From: RPQJ01 sp035554635
GTDB lineage: Bacteria > Pseudomonadota > Gammaproteobacteria > Steroidobacterales > Steroidobacteraceae
Reading direction: 5' to 3'
NCBI GenBank assembly: GCA_035554635.1
Contig: DATMIB010000213.1
Span: forward strand, 13,922-77,921
Length of the DNA: 64,000 bases
The translations under genes were made by a program, and so were the position numbers. Within the stretch, counting starts at the first letter, position 1. Each line of letters opens with the position of its first letter. The notes beneath the pieces were generated by a model. It was given only the letters and a program-made list of their open reading frames with translations. It had not been told where the DNA came from and searched no databases. This document shows positions 27,012-34,720 of the stretch, in pieces.

Positions 27012-28042
27012 TGTTACGCAAACCGCTGCGGGTGCTCGTCCTCGTGCACGAGACGCTCGTGCCGCCCGAATCGACCGACGGCTACACGATCCAGCAGATC
27101 GACGAATGGCGCACCGAGTACGACGTCACGCAGTCGCTCAAGGCGATGGGGCACGAGGTCAAGGTGCTCGGGCTCGGCGACAACCTGTCCGAGCTGCGCG
27201 CGACCATCCTGGACTGGAAACCCGACATCGCGTTCAACCTGCTCGAGGAATTCCAGGGCATCGTGACCTACGACACCTACGTGGTCGCGTTCCTGGAGCT
27301 GATGCGGCTGCCGTACACGGGCTGCAACCCGCGCGGCATGATGATCTCGCGCGACAAGGTCCTGTCGAAGCAGATCCTGTCCTACCACCGCATCCCGACC
27401 GCGCGCTACGCGCTGTTCCCGCGCAAGCGGCGCTATGCGGACCCGCGCAAGCTCAAGTTCCCGCTGTTCGTGAAGTCGGCGACCGAGGATGCGTCGTTCG
27501 GCATCGCGCAGGCCTCGATCGTCCACGACGCGCAGAAGCTGCGCGAACGCGTCGAGTTCATCCACGAGCAGACCAATTCCGACGCGCTGGTCGAGGAATA
27601 CATCGAGGGCCGCGAGCTCTACATCGGCGTGATGGGCAACGACCGGCTGACGACCTTCCCGGTGTGGGAACTCAACTTCGGCACGCTGCCCGAGGTGATG
27701 TCGATCGCGACGCGCAAGGTCAAGTGGGATCGCAAGTACCAGCAGCGCCACGGCATCGGCACCGGCCCGGCGCGCGACCTGCCGAACGGCCTGCCGCTGC
27801 GGCTGGCGGCGCTCGCACGCCGCATCTACCGGGCGCTGTCGCTGAGCGGCTACGCGCGCATCGACCTGCGGCTGCGTCCGGACGGCACGGCCTACGTGCT
27901 CGAGGCCAACGCCAACCCCAACCTCGCGCAGATCGAGGACTTCGCGACCTCGGCGCTGTCGTCGGGCGTCGGCTATGACGCGGTGCTGACCCGCATCATG
28001 CAGTGCGGGCAGAAGTACGACGCCGCATGGCGCGGGAGCTGA
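27008..28042 (+). CDS. ATP-grasp ligase, D-Ala-D-Ala-ligase-like
   Basis: A 344-residue ATP-grasp carboxylate-amine ligase. The N-terminal pre-ATP-grasp domain starts RVLVLVHETLVPPES. The ATP-binding core has FPLFVKSATEDASFGIAQAS (about 154-173) and ALVEEYIEGRELYIGVMG. The metal/phosphate end YARIDLRLRPDGTAYVLEANANPNL is at about 285-309. It is D-Ala-D-Ala-ligase-like, but not placed among ddl/mur genes, so it more probably joins an amino acid or peptide to another carboxylate. The ATG at 27008 overlaps the peptidase stop; a second ATG follows at once. Last gene of the overlapped operon; repeat B2 begins directly at its stop codon. Confidence 0.85.
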   Translation: MMLRKPLRVLVLVHETLVPPESTDGYTIQQIDEWRTEYDVTQSLKAMGHEVKVLGLGDNLSELRATILDWKPDIAFNLLEEFQGIVTYDTYVVAFLELMRLPYTGCNPRGMMISRDKVLSKQILSYHRIPTARYALFPRKRRYADPRKLKFPLFVKSATEDASFGIAQASIVHDAQKLRERVEFIHEQTNSDALVEEYIEGRELYIGVMGNDRLTTFPVWELNFGTLPEVMSIATRKVKWDRKYQQRHGIGTGPARDLPNGLPLRLAALARRIYRALSLSGYARIDLRLRPDGTAYVLEANANPNLAQIEDFATSALSSGVGYDAVLTRIMQCGQKYDAAWRGS

Positions 28043-28156
28043 GGAAGAGTCCAGAGTGCAGAGTTTAGAGTCCAGTCGGAGGCGCATCGCGCTGCGGCCG
28101 CCGCAGGCGGCCTCCGATTCCGACTGAACTCCAGACTCTAGACTCTGAACTCTTCC
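28043..28156. repeat. 114-bp inverted-repeat element, copy B2
   Basis: Same element as 10221-10334: equal length and 94 of 114 bases identical without gaps. It begins at the base after the ATP-grasp stop codon and ends on the first base of the stop triplet of the converging DksA-type gene. The internal hairpin (28097-28102 with 28106-28111) keeps pairing through a T-A to C-G double change relative to B1. Confidence 0.92.
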
Positions 28157-28587
28157 TACAGCGTGTGTCCGTACTGCTGGAAGTGCGTCCGCTCGTAGAT
28201 CGTCTGGCAGTCGACACAACGCACGGCTGCGGGCGCGGCCTGCAGGCGTTCGAACCCGATCGCCCGTTCGCAGACTTCACAGACGCCGTAGCTGCCATCG
28301 TCGAGCCGCCGCAGTGCGCGTTCGAGCGACCGCAACTCCACGAGATCGCGTTCGACTTCCGCCAGTCCCACGTCGACCACGAGGTCGGCGAACGATTCCG
28401 CTTCGAGGTCGCGCACCTGGTCGGCGACCTGCAGGTAGTGCTCGGCATCGTTGCGGATCAGCGTCGCGCGGATCTCCTCCCGCAGCGACGCGATGCGTGC
28501 GTGGATCGCACGGCGCAGGCTGTCGAGCTCGTGCGTGTCGAGCGCTTCCGGCGCCGGCGTGCGAGTCGTTTTCACGGCGCCAAGCAT
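28156..28587 (-). CDS. DksA/TraR family zinc-finger regulator
   Basis: A 143-residue protein with a helical coiled-coil-like N-terminal half (LRRAIHARIASLREEIRATL..., LEAESFADLVVDVGLAEVERDLVELRSLERAL) and a C-terminal four-cysteine finger: Cys103/Cys106 and Cys124/Cys127 (CEVCERAIG ... RCVDCQ). DksA-type proteins bind in the secondary channel of RNA polymerase; family members act with ppGpp, but this short form is not the canonical 151-residue DksA and may be a YbiI/TraR-like paralogue. The start is uncertain: ATG at 28587 or GTG at 28575, neither with a strong ribosome site. Its stop abuts repeat B2. Confidence 0.82.
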   Translation of the reverse strand: MLGAVKTTRTPAPEALDTHELDSLRRAIHARIASLREEIRATLIRNDAEHYLQVADQVRDLEAESFADLVVDVGLAEVERDLVELRSLERALRRLDDGSYGVCEVCERAIGFERLQAAPAAVRCVDCQTIYERTHFQQYGHTL

Positions 28588-28779
28588 CCGGCCGGGCCCC
28601 GCACGGGTGAATACGGGGGATTGCACAAAACCGCTGCGGGAATTGCAGGCAGGGGCTGCGCCTCGCCCGGCTGTGCAGGCTGCCCGCAGCACCATTCGTG
28701 TGCAGCGGACCGCGACCGGCACGCGCTGTGCGTCGAGCGACCTCGAGCGCGTTGCGTGACCGCGTGACGAGCCGTGGCC

Positions 28780-29316
28780 TCAGTCCGGTGGCAGCCGGCG
28801 GGCGTCGGGGAACAGCACGTCCTCGTAACCGAGGTTGCGAAGGTCCGTGACGCGCATCGGATAGAGGATGCCGTCGAGATGGTCGACCTCGTGCTGCACC
28901 ACGCGTGCGTGGAACCCCGACACCGTGCGATCGATCGGGCGTCCCTCGAGGTCGAACCCGTGGTAACGCAAACGGCGAAAGCGGGGCACGAGGCCCCGGA
29001 GGCCCGGCACCGACAGGCAGCCTTCCCAGGCGTCCTCGCGCTCGTCGCCGAGCGGTTCGAGCGTCGGGTTCACGAGCACCGTGTAGGGCACAGGCTCGGC
29101 CTGCGGATAGCGCGGGTTGGCTGCGACCTCGAAAATCACGACACGCAGCGACACGCCGATCTGTGGCGCCGCAATGCCCGCGCCATCGAGCGCACGCATG
29201 GTGTCGTCCATGTCGCGCACGAGTTCGCGCAACTCGGCGGTGTCGAACTGCGCCACGGGTGGGGCGACCTGCTGCAGCACGGGATGTCCCATGCGCAGGA
29301 CGGGACGGATGGCCAT
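28780..29316 (-). CDS. def: Peptide deformylase
   Basis: Removes the N-formyl group from new polypeptides. All three motifs are present in the 178-residue protein: GAGIAAPQ (45-52), EGCLS (98-102) with metal ligand Cys100, and QHEVDHLDG (141-149) with His142, His146 and catalytic Glu143. The sequence MAIRPVLRMGHPVL matches the usual N-terminus at the ATG at 29316. In many bacteria def is beside fmt; here fmt is absent, so this may be a second deformylase copy in the genome. Its neighbour upstream is the divergent Cys-rich gene, with a 181-base shared spacer. Confidence 0.95.
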   Translation of the reverse strand: MAIRPVLRMGHPVLQQVAPPVAQFDTAELRELVRDMDDTMRALDGAGIAAPQIGVSLRVVIFEVAANPRYPQAEPVPYTVLVNPTLEPLGDEREDAWEGCLSVPGLRGLVPRFRRLRYHGFDLEGRPIDRTVSGFHARVVQHEVDHLDGILYPMRVTDLRNLGYEDVLFPDARRLPPD

Positions 29317-29497
29317 GGACTGGTTCCTCGAGCTCGGGGCCGTAGCGTAGACGACGGCCAGAGATTGACAAGCCTCCGCTGCGGGGCGTAGCTAGGCGTC
29401 CCGGTCGCCCGGCAGGTGCGCAGAGTCGTCACTCACGGTCTCGACCGGACTCGCGGTACGGGCAGTCGTCACCGCGTCTGTTGCATCGGGGTGAGGA

Positions 29498-29800
29498 ATG
29501 GACCACGGATTGCGTTGCTGGAAATGCGGCGGCTCGCTGGCCGACTACAGCCTGCCGTTGCGCCGGATCGAGGAGTGCCGCGCATGCCGCGCGGAACTGC
29601 ACGTCTGCCGCATGTGCGAGTTCTACGACACGGCCAAGGCCAAGCACTGCCGCGAGCCGATCGCGGACGAAGTCAAGGACAAGCAGCGCGCCAATTTCTG
29701 CGATTATTTCAAGCCGACGCCCGCGGCGTATCGACCCGAGGCCGTCAGCGCCGCGGATCGTGCGCGGGCCGAACTCGAGGCGCTGTTCGGGCGCAAGTAG
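29498..29800 (+). CDS. Small cysteine-rich zinc-ribbon-like protein
   Basis: A 100-residue protein of unknown function. It has three CxxC pairs (Cys7/10, Cys27/30, Cys37/40) plus Cys51 and Cys68, enough for two zinc sites, and a conserved-looking core CRMCEFYDTAKAKHCREP ... FCDYFKP. No signal peptide or membrane segment, so probably cytosolic. The ATG at 29498 is preceded by GGGGTGAGGA, close but usable. It ends 20 bases before the M49 peptidase start and may be co-transcribed with it. I recognise no named family. Confidence 0.75.
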   Translation: MDHGLRCWKCGGSLADYSLPLRRIEECRACRAELHVCRMCEFYDTAKAKHCREPIADEVKDKQRANFCDYFKPTPAAYRPEAVSAADRARAELEALFGRK

Positions 29801-29820
29801 AGCCACAGGAGACGTTCGAG

Positions 29821-31488
29821 ATGACGATACGCAAGGCGGTGCTCGCGGGCATCGCGGTCGCAACGGCGTTGACCACAGCAGGTGCCGCGCACGCGGCGGA
29901 GGGCGGCATGCAGCGCGATGCCACGTCGACGCCGGCCGCAACGCCGGCGCGTCCGGAGATCTATGCGCCGTTCACGCTGACGACCGACCTCTCCGGCCTC
30001 ACGCAGAACGAGCGCCGCATGCTCGGGCTCTTCATCGAAGCCAGCACCATCATGGACGACCTCTTCTGGCGCCAGGCCTACGGCGACAAGCAGGCCTTGC
30101 TCACGTCGCTCGCGAAGGAGCCGCGTCTGCAGCAGTTCGCCGCGATCAACTACGGTCCGTGGGACCGCCTCGCCGAGAACGCCTCGTTCGTGCCCGGTGT
30201 CGGTCCCAAGCCGCTCGGCGCGCAGTTCTATCCGCTCGACATGACCAAGGACGAGTTCGAGAAGGCCAACCTCCCCGATTCGCGCAGCGAATACACGGTG
30301 CTGCGTCGTGACGCGAAGGGCGCGCTCAAGGTCGTGCCGTACCACGAGGAATTCCGCGCCGACGTCGGTCGTGCCGCAGCCTTGCTCGAGCAGGCGGCCG
30401 GTCTCGCCGAGGACGCTGGCCTGAAGAAATACCTGCAGGCGCGCGCCCACGCGCTGCGCACCGACCAGTACCGCGACAGCGACCGCGCCTGGCTCGACAT
30501 GAAGGACAATCGCATCGACGTCGTGATCGGCCCGATCGAGACCTACGAGGACCACCTCTTCGGCTACAAGGCTTCGTACGAGGCGTACGTGCTGGTCAAG
30601 GACATGGAGTGGAGCAAGCGGCTCGCCCGCTACGCCGCGATGCTGCCCGAGCTGCAGCGCGGCCTGCCCGTGCCCGACGCGTACAAGGCCGAAACGCCGG
30701 GCACCGACTCGGACTTGAACGCGTACGACGTGCTCTATTACGCCGGCGACTGCAATGCGGGCTCGAAGACCATCGCGATCAACCTGCCGAACGACGAGCA
30801 GGTGCAGCTCGAGAAGGGCACGCGACGCCTGCAGCTCAAGAACGCGATGCGCGCGAAGTTCGACAAGATCATGCTGCCGATCGCCGACGAGCTGATCGTG
30901 CCGGAGCAGCGCAAGCACGTCACGTTCGACGCGTTCTTCGGCGACGTGATGTTCCACGAGGTCGCGCACGGCCTCGGCATCAAGAACACGATCGCGGGCA
31001 AGGGCACCGTGCGCGATGCGCTCAAGGAGCTCGGCAGCGGGCTCGAGGAGGGCAAGGCCGACATCCTCGGGCTCTACATGATCACGAAGCTGCACGAGAA
31101 GGGCGAGGTCGACGGCTCGCTCGAGGATTACTACGTCACGTTCCTGACCGGCATCTTCCGTTCGGTCCGGTTCGGCGCGGCCTCGGCGCACGGCCAGGCC
31201 AACATGCTGCGCTTCAACTACTTCGCCGACCGCGGCGCGTTCGTGCGCGACGCCGCCAGCGGCAAGTACCGCGTCGACATGGTCGCGATGCGTCGCGCGA
31301 TGGACGAACTTTCGGCGCTGATCCTCAAGCTGCAGGGCGACGGCGATTACGCAGGTGTCGCGAAGCTGCAGCAGCAGCTTGGCAGGATCGGCCCGCAATT
31401 GCAGCAGGACCTCGCGCGACTCGCCGCGCGCAACATCCCGGTCGACGTGACGTTCACGCAAGGCAAGACGGTCCTCGGCCTGAAGTGA
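29821..31488 (+). CDS. M49 family metallopeptidase (dipeptidyl-peptidase III-like), exported
   Basis: A 555-residue zinc hydrolase with a Sec signal peptide (residues 1-26, ending GAAHA-A). The metal site is HEVAH (379-383) with the second motif EEGKAD (409-414), matching the M49 pair, but with a five-residue HEXXH instead of the six-residue HEXXGH of eukaryotic DPP III. Surrounding conserved pieces are DRAWLDMKDNRIDVVIGPIETYED and YYAGDCNAG. It is shorter than the ~700-residue DPP III. It probably removes dipeptides or hydrolyses small substrates in the periplasm. The ATG at 29821 has AGGAGA nine bases upstream. A CTCTCCC repeat cluster follows. Confidence 0.88.
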   Translation: MTIRKAVLAGIAVATALTTAGAAHAAEGGMQRDATSTPAATPARPEIYAPFTLTTDLSGLTQNERRMLGLFIEASTIMDDLFWRQAYGDKQALLTSLAKEPRLQQFAAINYGPWDRLAENASFVPGVGPKPLGAQFYPLDMTKDEFEKANLPDSRSEYTVLRRDAKGALKVVPYHEEFRADVGRAAALLEQAAGLAEDAGLKKYLQARAHALRTDQYRDSDRAWLDMKDNRIDVVIGPIETYEDHLFGYKASYEAYVLVKDMEWSKRLARYAAMLPELQRGLPVPDAYKAETPGTDSDLNAYDVLYYAGDCNAGSKTIAINLPNDEQVQLEKGTRRLQLKNAMRAKFDKIMLPIADELIVPEQRKHVTFDAFFGDVMFHEVAHGLGIKNTIAGKGTVRDALKELGSGLEEGKADILGLYMITKLHEKGEVDGSLEDYYVTFLTGIFRSVRFGAASAHGQANMLRFNYFADRGAFVRDAASGKYRVDMVAMRRAMDELSALILKLQGDGDYAGVAKLQQQLGRIGPQLQQDLARLAARNIPVDVTFTQGKTVLGLK

Positions 31489-31496
31489 TCGATCTT

Positions 31497-31599
31497 CACC
31501 TCTCCCGCTCCGGCGGGAGAGCTCGCCCGCAGGGCGGGTGAGGATCTTCACCTCTCCCATGCAAGCATGGGAGAGGTCGCCCGGAGGGCGGGTGAGGGA
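31497..31599. repeat. CTCTCCC hairpin repeat pair (family A, copy 3)
   Basis: Two units, each a CACCTCTCCC...GGGAGAG hairpin followed by CGCCCGNAGGGCGGGTGAGG (31497-31543 and 31547-31599). The second has CATGCAAGCATG at its centre, giving a longer stem. It lies between co-directional genes and ends 20 bases before the pirin start. Confidence 0.88.
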
Positions 31600-31618
31600 G
31601 CACGGACATGGAGAGCAT

Positions 31619-32503
31619 ATGACGTCGATCGCACGCATCATCGAACCGCGCCCACGCGACCTCGGCGGCTTCGCCGTGCGGCGCCTGCTGCCCGCGGCGG
31701 GCCAGCAGACGGTCGGTCCGTTCATCTTCTTCGACCACATGGGGCCCGCCGATTTCGGTCCCGACCAGGGCGTCAACGTGCGGCCACATCCGCACATCGG
31801 TCTCGCCACGGTGACCTACCTGTTCGAAGGCGCGTTCATGCATCGCGACAGCCTCGGCTCGGAGCAGATGATCCGGCCCGGCGACGTGAACTGGATGGTC
31901 GCCGGTCGCGGCATCGCGCACTCGGAACGCACGCCACCGGAAGTGCGTGACGCGGCGGGTCGGGCGCGCGCGCACGGCATCCAGACCTGGGTCGCGCTGC
32001 CGCGCGCCGAAGAAGAACGCGAGCCGTCGTTTTCGCATCACCCGGGCGCGACCCTGCCGCGCCTCGTGCGCGACGACGCGACGCTGACCGTGATTGCGGG
32101 TACGGCGTTCGGCTACGAGTCGCCGGTGCCGGTCTTTTCGCCGACGCTGTACGTCGATGCCCAGTTGCACGCCCCTGGTGCCAGCGTCCTGCTCGACGAC
32201 GAACACGAGCAACGCGGCATCTACGTCGCCCAGGGCGCGATTGCGCTCGGCGGCCAGCGTGTCGAGCCGGGGCAGTTCGTCGTCCTCGAGTCGGGCGGTG
32301 GCGAAGTGCCGATCCACGCGCTGGAGGGGGCGACGCGCGTCATGCTCGTCGGCGGTGCCGCGCTCGACGGGCCGCGGCACATCTGGTGGAACTTCGTCTC
32401 GAGTTCGCCCGAGCGGATCGAAGCCGCCAAGCGGCAGTGGCGCGAACTCGGTGCCTCGCCCGTGCCGGGCGACCCGGAGCGCATCCCGCTGCCCGACGAG
32501 TAA
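31619..32503 (+). CDS. Pirin family protein
   Basis: A 294-residue bicupin. The N-terminal cupin carries the pirin metal site: RPHPHIGLATVTYLFEG with two histidines, then IAHSE downstream. A WVALPRAEEEREPSFSHHP segment joins to the pirin C-terminal cupin (GIYVAQGAIALGGQRV, VMLVGGAALDGPRHIWWNFVSS). Pirins bind Fe(II); some act as quercetin dioxygenases, others as regulators, and the role here is not shown. The ATG at 31619 has GGAGAG just upstream; a longer frame begins within the repeats and is not likely. Its stop faces the next minus-strand gene 30 bases away. Confidence 0.93.
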   Translation: MTSIARIIEPRPRDLGGFAVRRLLPAAGQQTVGPFIFFDHMGPADFGPDQGVNVRPHPHIGLATVTYLFEGAFMHRDSLGSEQMIRPGDVNWMVAGRGIAHSERTPPEVRDAAGRARAHGIQTWVALPRAEEEREPSFSHHPGATLPRLVRDDATLTVIAGTAFGYESPVPVFSPTLYVDAQLHAPGASVLLDDEHEQRGIYVAQGAIALGGQRVEPGQFVVLESGGGEVPIHALEGATRVMLVGGAALDGPRHIWWNFVSSSPERIEAAKRQWRELGASPVPGDPERIPLPDE

Positions 32504-32533
32504 GCCTGAGTCAGCCAGGCCTGCCAGCAGGCC

Positions 32534-33064
32534 TCAACAACCGGCCTCGCGGAGACGCTCCCTCGCTTCGCGCCAGCGGTCCCAAAGGCGCCCGGCTTCA
32601 CGTGCGCTGTAACCGGAGCGCATGCGCGCGTCGAGTTCGCGCACGGCGCGGGCCAGGCGGGCGCAGGTCTGCGCCTGTGCTTCGGCGGCGGAAAGCGTCT
32701 CGGTGTCGTCACGGCTGCGCGCATCTGCCGCAGTGTCGGTCTTGTGGGCGTCCGGCCTGGCCGACTGGCGATCCTGCTGTGCTGTCGACGATGCCGCAGG
32801 CGGCAAACGCCCCAGTGCGACGGGCAGGTCGCGCACCTGGGGTGCCGGGCCGCACGGTTTGTCGGCGAACGTGACGAGGCCCGGTTCGATGCAGGTGAAG
32901 ACGACGCGGTGCGTCCGTGCGCGTGGCGCCGGATCGACCGGCGCGTTGGTGCGTCCAGTGGCCGGGCGCTCCGCCGCCACGGCCCAAACGACAACCGACG
33001 CACTCATCGTGACGAACAACGCACAGCCGACGCGAGGGCACCGCGGGCACGTGTGACGCTGCAT
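32534..33064 (-). CDS. Exported protein with DUF4124-like segment
   Basis: A 176-residue protein of unknown function. An N-terminal hydrophobic stretch (VGCALFVTMSASVVVWAVAA, about 12-31) suggests export or a membrane anchor. The segment RVVFTCIEPGLVTFADKPCGP resembles the DUF4124 core (a C..G.VTFsD.PCG pattern). The rest is low-complexity and charged, ending in a helical region with a final Cys. The ATG at 33064 has GGAGGG five bases upstream. An ATG 19 codons later is a possible alternative. Confidence 0.6.
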   Translation of the reverse strand: MQRHTCPRCPRVGCALFVTMSASVVVWAVAAERPATGRTNAPVDPAPRARTHRVVFTCIEPGLVTFADKPCGPAPQVRDLPVALGRLPPAASSTAQQDRQSARPDAHKTDTAADARSRDDTETLSAAEAQAQTCARLARAVRELDARMRSGYSAREAGRLWDRWREARERLREAGC

Positions 33065-33176
33065 GACGACCCTCCGTGGCGCAGCCAGTCAGTCGGTCGG
33101 GCACGCGCGCATGGTCGCGTCACCGCGGTTCGGCCGCAGTGCGCAAATCAAGCGGGGTCGGGCAGAAACGGCGCGC

Positions 33177-33488
33177 TCAGGCGCGGCCGACGTTCGAGTC
33201 GGTGGGCGAGTGGAAGTACTGGCTTTCTTCGGAGAACTGTTCGACCAGCCGACGCAGTTCCAGCATGCGGGCCTCGGCGGTGCCGACGGCGAGGCAGTCC
33301 TCGCAGCGTGGATCGCCGCAGGGCTGCCGCGTGTACAGCCAGTACTGCACGGCGCCCGCGAGCAGGCCGTCGGCGATGTCCCAGAGGTCCGCCTTGTCGT
33401 CGTTGTCGGCAATCTGGTTGCCGAGATCGACGGCGCGACCAAAGGCTTCGTCGAACGGATGGGCTTCGTCTTGGGGATCAGCGGCCAC
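33177..33488 (-). CDS. Conserved-looking hypothetical protein
   Basis: A 103-residue soluble protein I do not recognise. It is acidic and helical (AFGRAVDLGNQIADNDDKADLWDIADGLLAG) with a cysteine cluster CGDPRCEDC (about 57-65) that could bind metal, then a helix (LELRRLVEQFSEES). The GTG at 33488 is the start; the ribosome site is weak. Genes on both sides run in the same direction with ~110-base gaps, so each may have its own promoter. Confidence 0.6.
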   Translation of the reverse strand: MAADPQDEAHPFDEAFGRAVDLGNQIADNDDKADLWDIADGLLAGAVQYWLYTRQPCGDPRCEDCLAVGTAEARMLELRRLVEQFSEESQYFHSPTDSNVGRA

Positions 33489-33590
33489 GGCGGGACAGTC
33501 CGGAAAGAGCGGCGCGCAAGGATAGCAGAAACGGTCCCCGGTCGCCGGGCCGGCGCTTGAAAAACTCTGTTAAAACAGGGCCTTCGCCGA

Positions 33591-33857
33591 TCAGATGCCC
33601 GCCTTGGACAACGCGTCGACCAGCGCCCGCACCGCGCCCGCCACGCCCGGGTGCTCGGCCTCGAGCCGCACGGCCGCGCCTTCGAGCGCATCGCCCGGGG
33701 CTGGAGTTTCCTCGTCGGCGACAGGCGTGGCCTCGGCCAGCGTCTGCTCGATCGAGTGCATGGTGGACTCGAGCAGTGCGCGCTCCTCGGGCGCCAGCAG
33801 CCGGGCCTCGGCCAGTTCCCGCTGCAATTCGAGCAGTGTCTGTCGCAATTCGCCCAT
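33591..33857 (-). CDS. DUF4404 family protein
   Basis: An 88-residue protein matching the small DUF4404 family: LRQTLLELQRELAEA at the N-terminus, a middle SIEQTLAEA helix and a C-terminal VRLEAEHPGVAGAVRALVDALSKAGI. It is entirely helical in appearance and has no known function. The ATG at 33857 has GGAGG six bases upstream. It diverges from the outer-membrane protein gene at 33978. Confidence 0.75.
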   Translation of the reverse strand: MGELRQTLLELQRELAEARLLAPEERALLESTMHSIEQTLAEATPVADEETPAPGDALEGAAVRLEAEHPGVAGAVRALVDALSKAGI

Positions 33858-33977
33858 GGCCGCCTCCGCAACGGTCGTGGCGCCAGTGTAGCAGCGCCAC
33901 GGCCGCGCATCGCGTCACGACATTGCCGCGTGCGGGCTGCGTAGAATGCCCGGGTCCGTTTCACGCAAGGATTCGTG

Positions 33978-34613
33978 ATGAAGACCGTCGTTCTCGCCGC
34001 CCTCGGCACCCTGGCCGCGCTCACGGCCTCTCCTGCAGCGCACGCGGATCCGAAGTTCGAAATCACGCCGTTCGCCGGCGGGCGCATCGGCGGGGGCTTC
34101 GACATCGTCGACGAGACGAGCACCGAGGAGCGCTCCGTCGACCTCGACAACGGTGCGAGCTTCGGCGTCGACCTCGGCCTCTACGCGCACGGCAACGGCT
34201 TCTACGAACTGCTCTATTCGACGCAGCAGACGAGCCTCGACGCGAGCGAGCCGACGCTCGACGGCGTCGACGTGCGCATCGACTACCTGCACTTCGGGGG
34301 CACGGCGCTGTTCCCCGACGACCGCTTCTACGTCCCGTACGTTTCGTTCACGCTCGGGGCGACGCTGCTCGACCCGCAGGGCAACTACGATTCCGAGACC
34401 AAGTTCTCGATGAGCCTCGGCGGCGGCTTCCGCTTCCCGCTCAACGAGCACATGGCGGTAGTGCTGGGACTGCGCGGCTACCTGACGCTGATCGACTCCG
34501 ACACGGACCTGTTCTGCGCCAGCGGCCCGGAAGACGCGGCATGCCTGGTCAAGTCCTCGGGCAGCACGTTCTTCCAGACCGAGGGCCAGCTCGGGTTCAG
34601 CTTCGCGTTCTGA
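33978..34613 (+). CDS. Small outer-membrane beta-barrel protein
   Basis: A 211-residue exported protein: Sec signal peptide to about residue 24 (AAHA-D), then alternating strands rich in Gly and aromatics (FEITPFAGGRIGGGF, FYELLYSTQQ, YVPYVSFTLGATLL, FSMSLGGGFRFPL, MAVVLGLRGYLTLI) and a terminal phenylalanine (LGFSFAF), as expected for an eight-strand OmpW/OmpX-like barrel. Two cysteines (FCASGPEDAACL) could form a loop disulphide. Function unknown. The ATG at 33978 has AAGGA seven bases upstream; the preceding GTG is in frame too. Confidence 0.75.
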   Translation: MKTVVLAALGTLAALTASPAAHADPKFEITPFAGGRIGGGFDIVDETSTEERSVDLDNGASFGVDLGLYAHGNGFYELLYSTQQTSLDASEPTLDGVDVRIDYLHFGGTALFPDDRFYVPYVSFTLGATLLDPQGNYDSETKFSMSLGGGFRFPLNEHMAVVLGLRGYLTLIDSDTDLFCASGPEDAACLVKSSGSTFFQTEGQLGFSFAF

Positions 34614-34681
34614 AGCCGGCACCGAGCGTCGCGCCCGACGACGGCGCGACGGGGCGCCGCGAAATCGGCACGTCGCGGCCG

Positions 34682-34717
34682 CGCCATCGCACACCCGTGA
34701 TCGGGTGTGCGATGGCG
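34682..34717. terminator. Perfect 16-bp hairpin between convergent genes
   Basis: Arms 34682-34697 and 34702-34717 are exact complements around a TGAT loop. It lies between the converging barrel gene and FAD dehydrogenase gene and starts three bases after the latter's stop. There is no T tract; its strength suggests a bidirectional terminator. Confidence 0.62.
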
Positions 34718-34720
34718 ATG

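Noticed and set aside
29365..29370. TTGACA as a -35 box for the Cys-rich gene at 29498
   Set aside because: No acceptable -10 element at 16-18 bases; the matching hexamer GTAGCT is poor.
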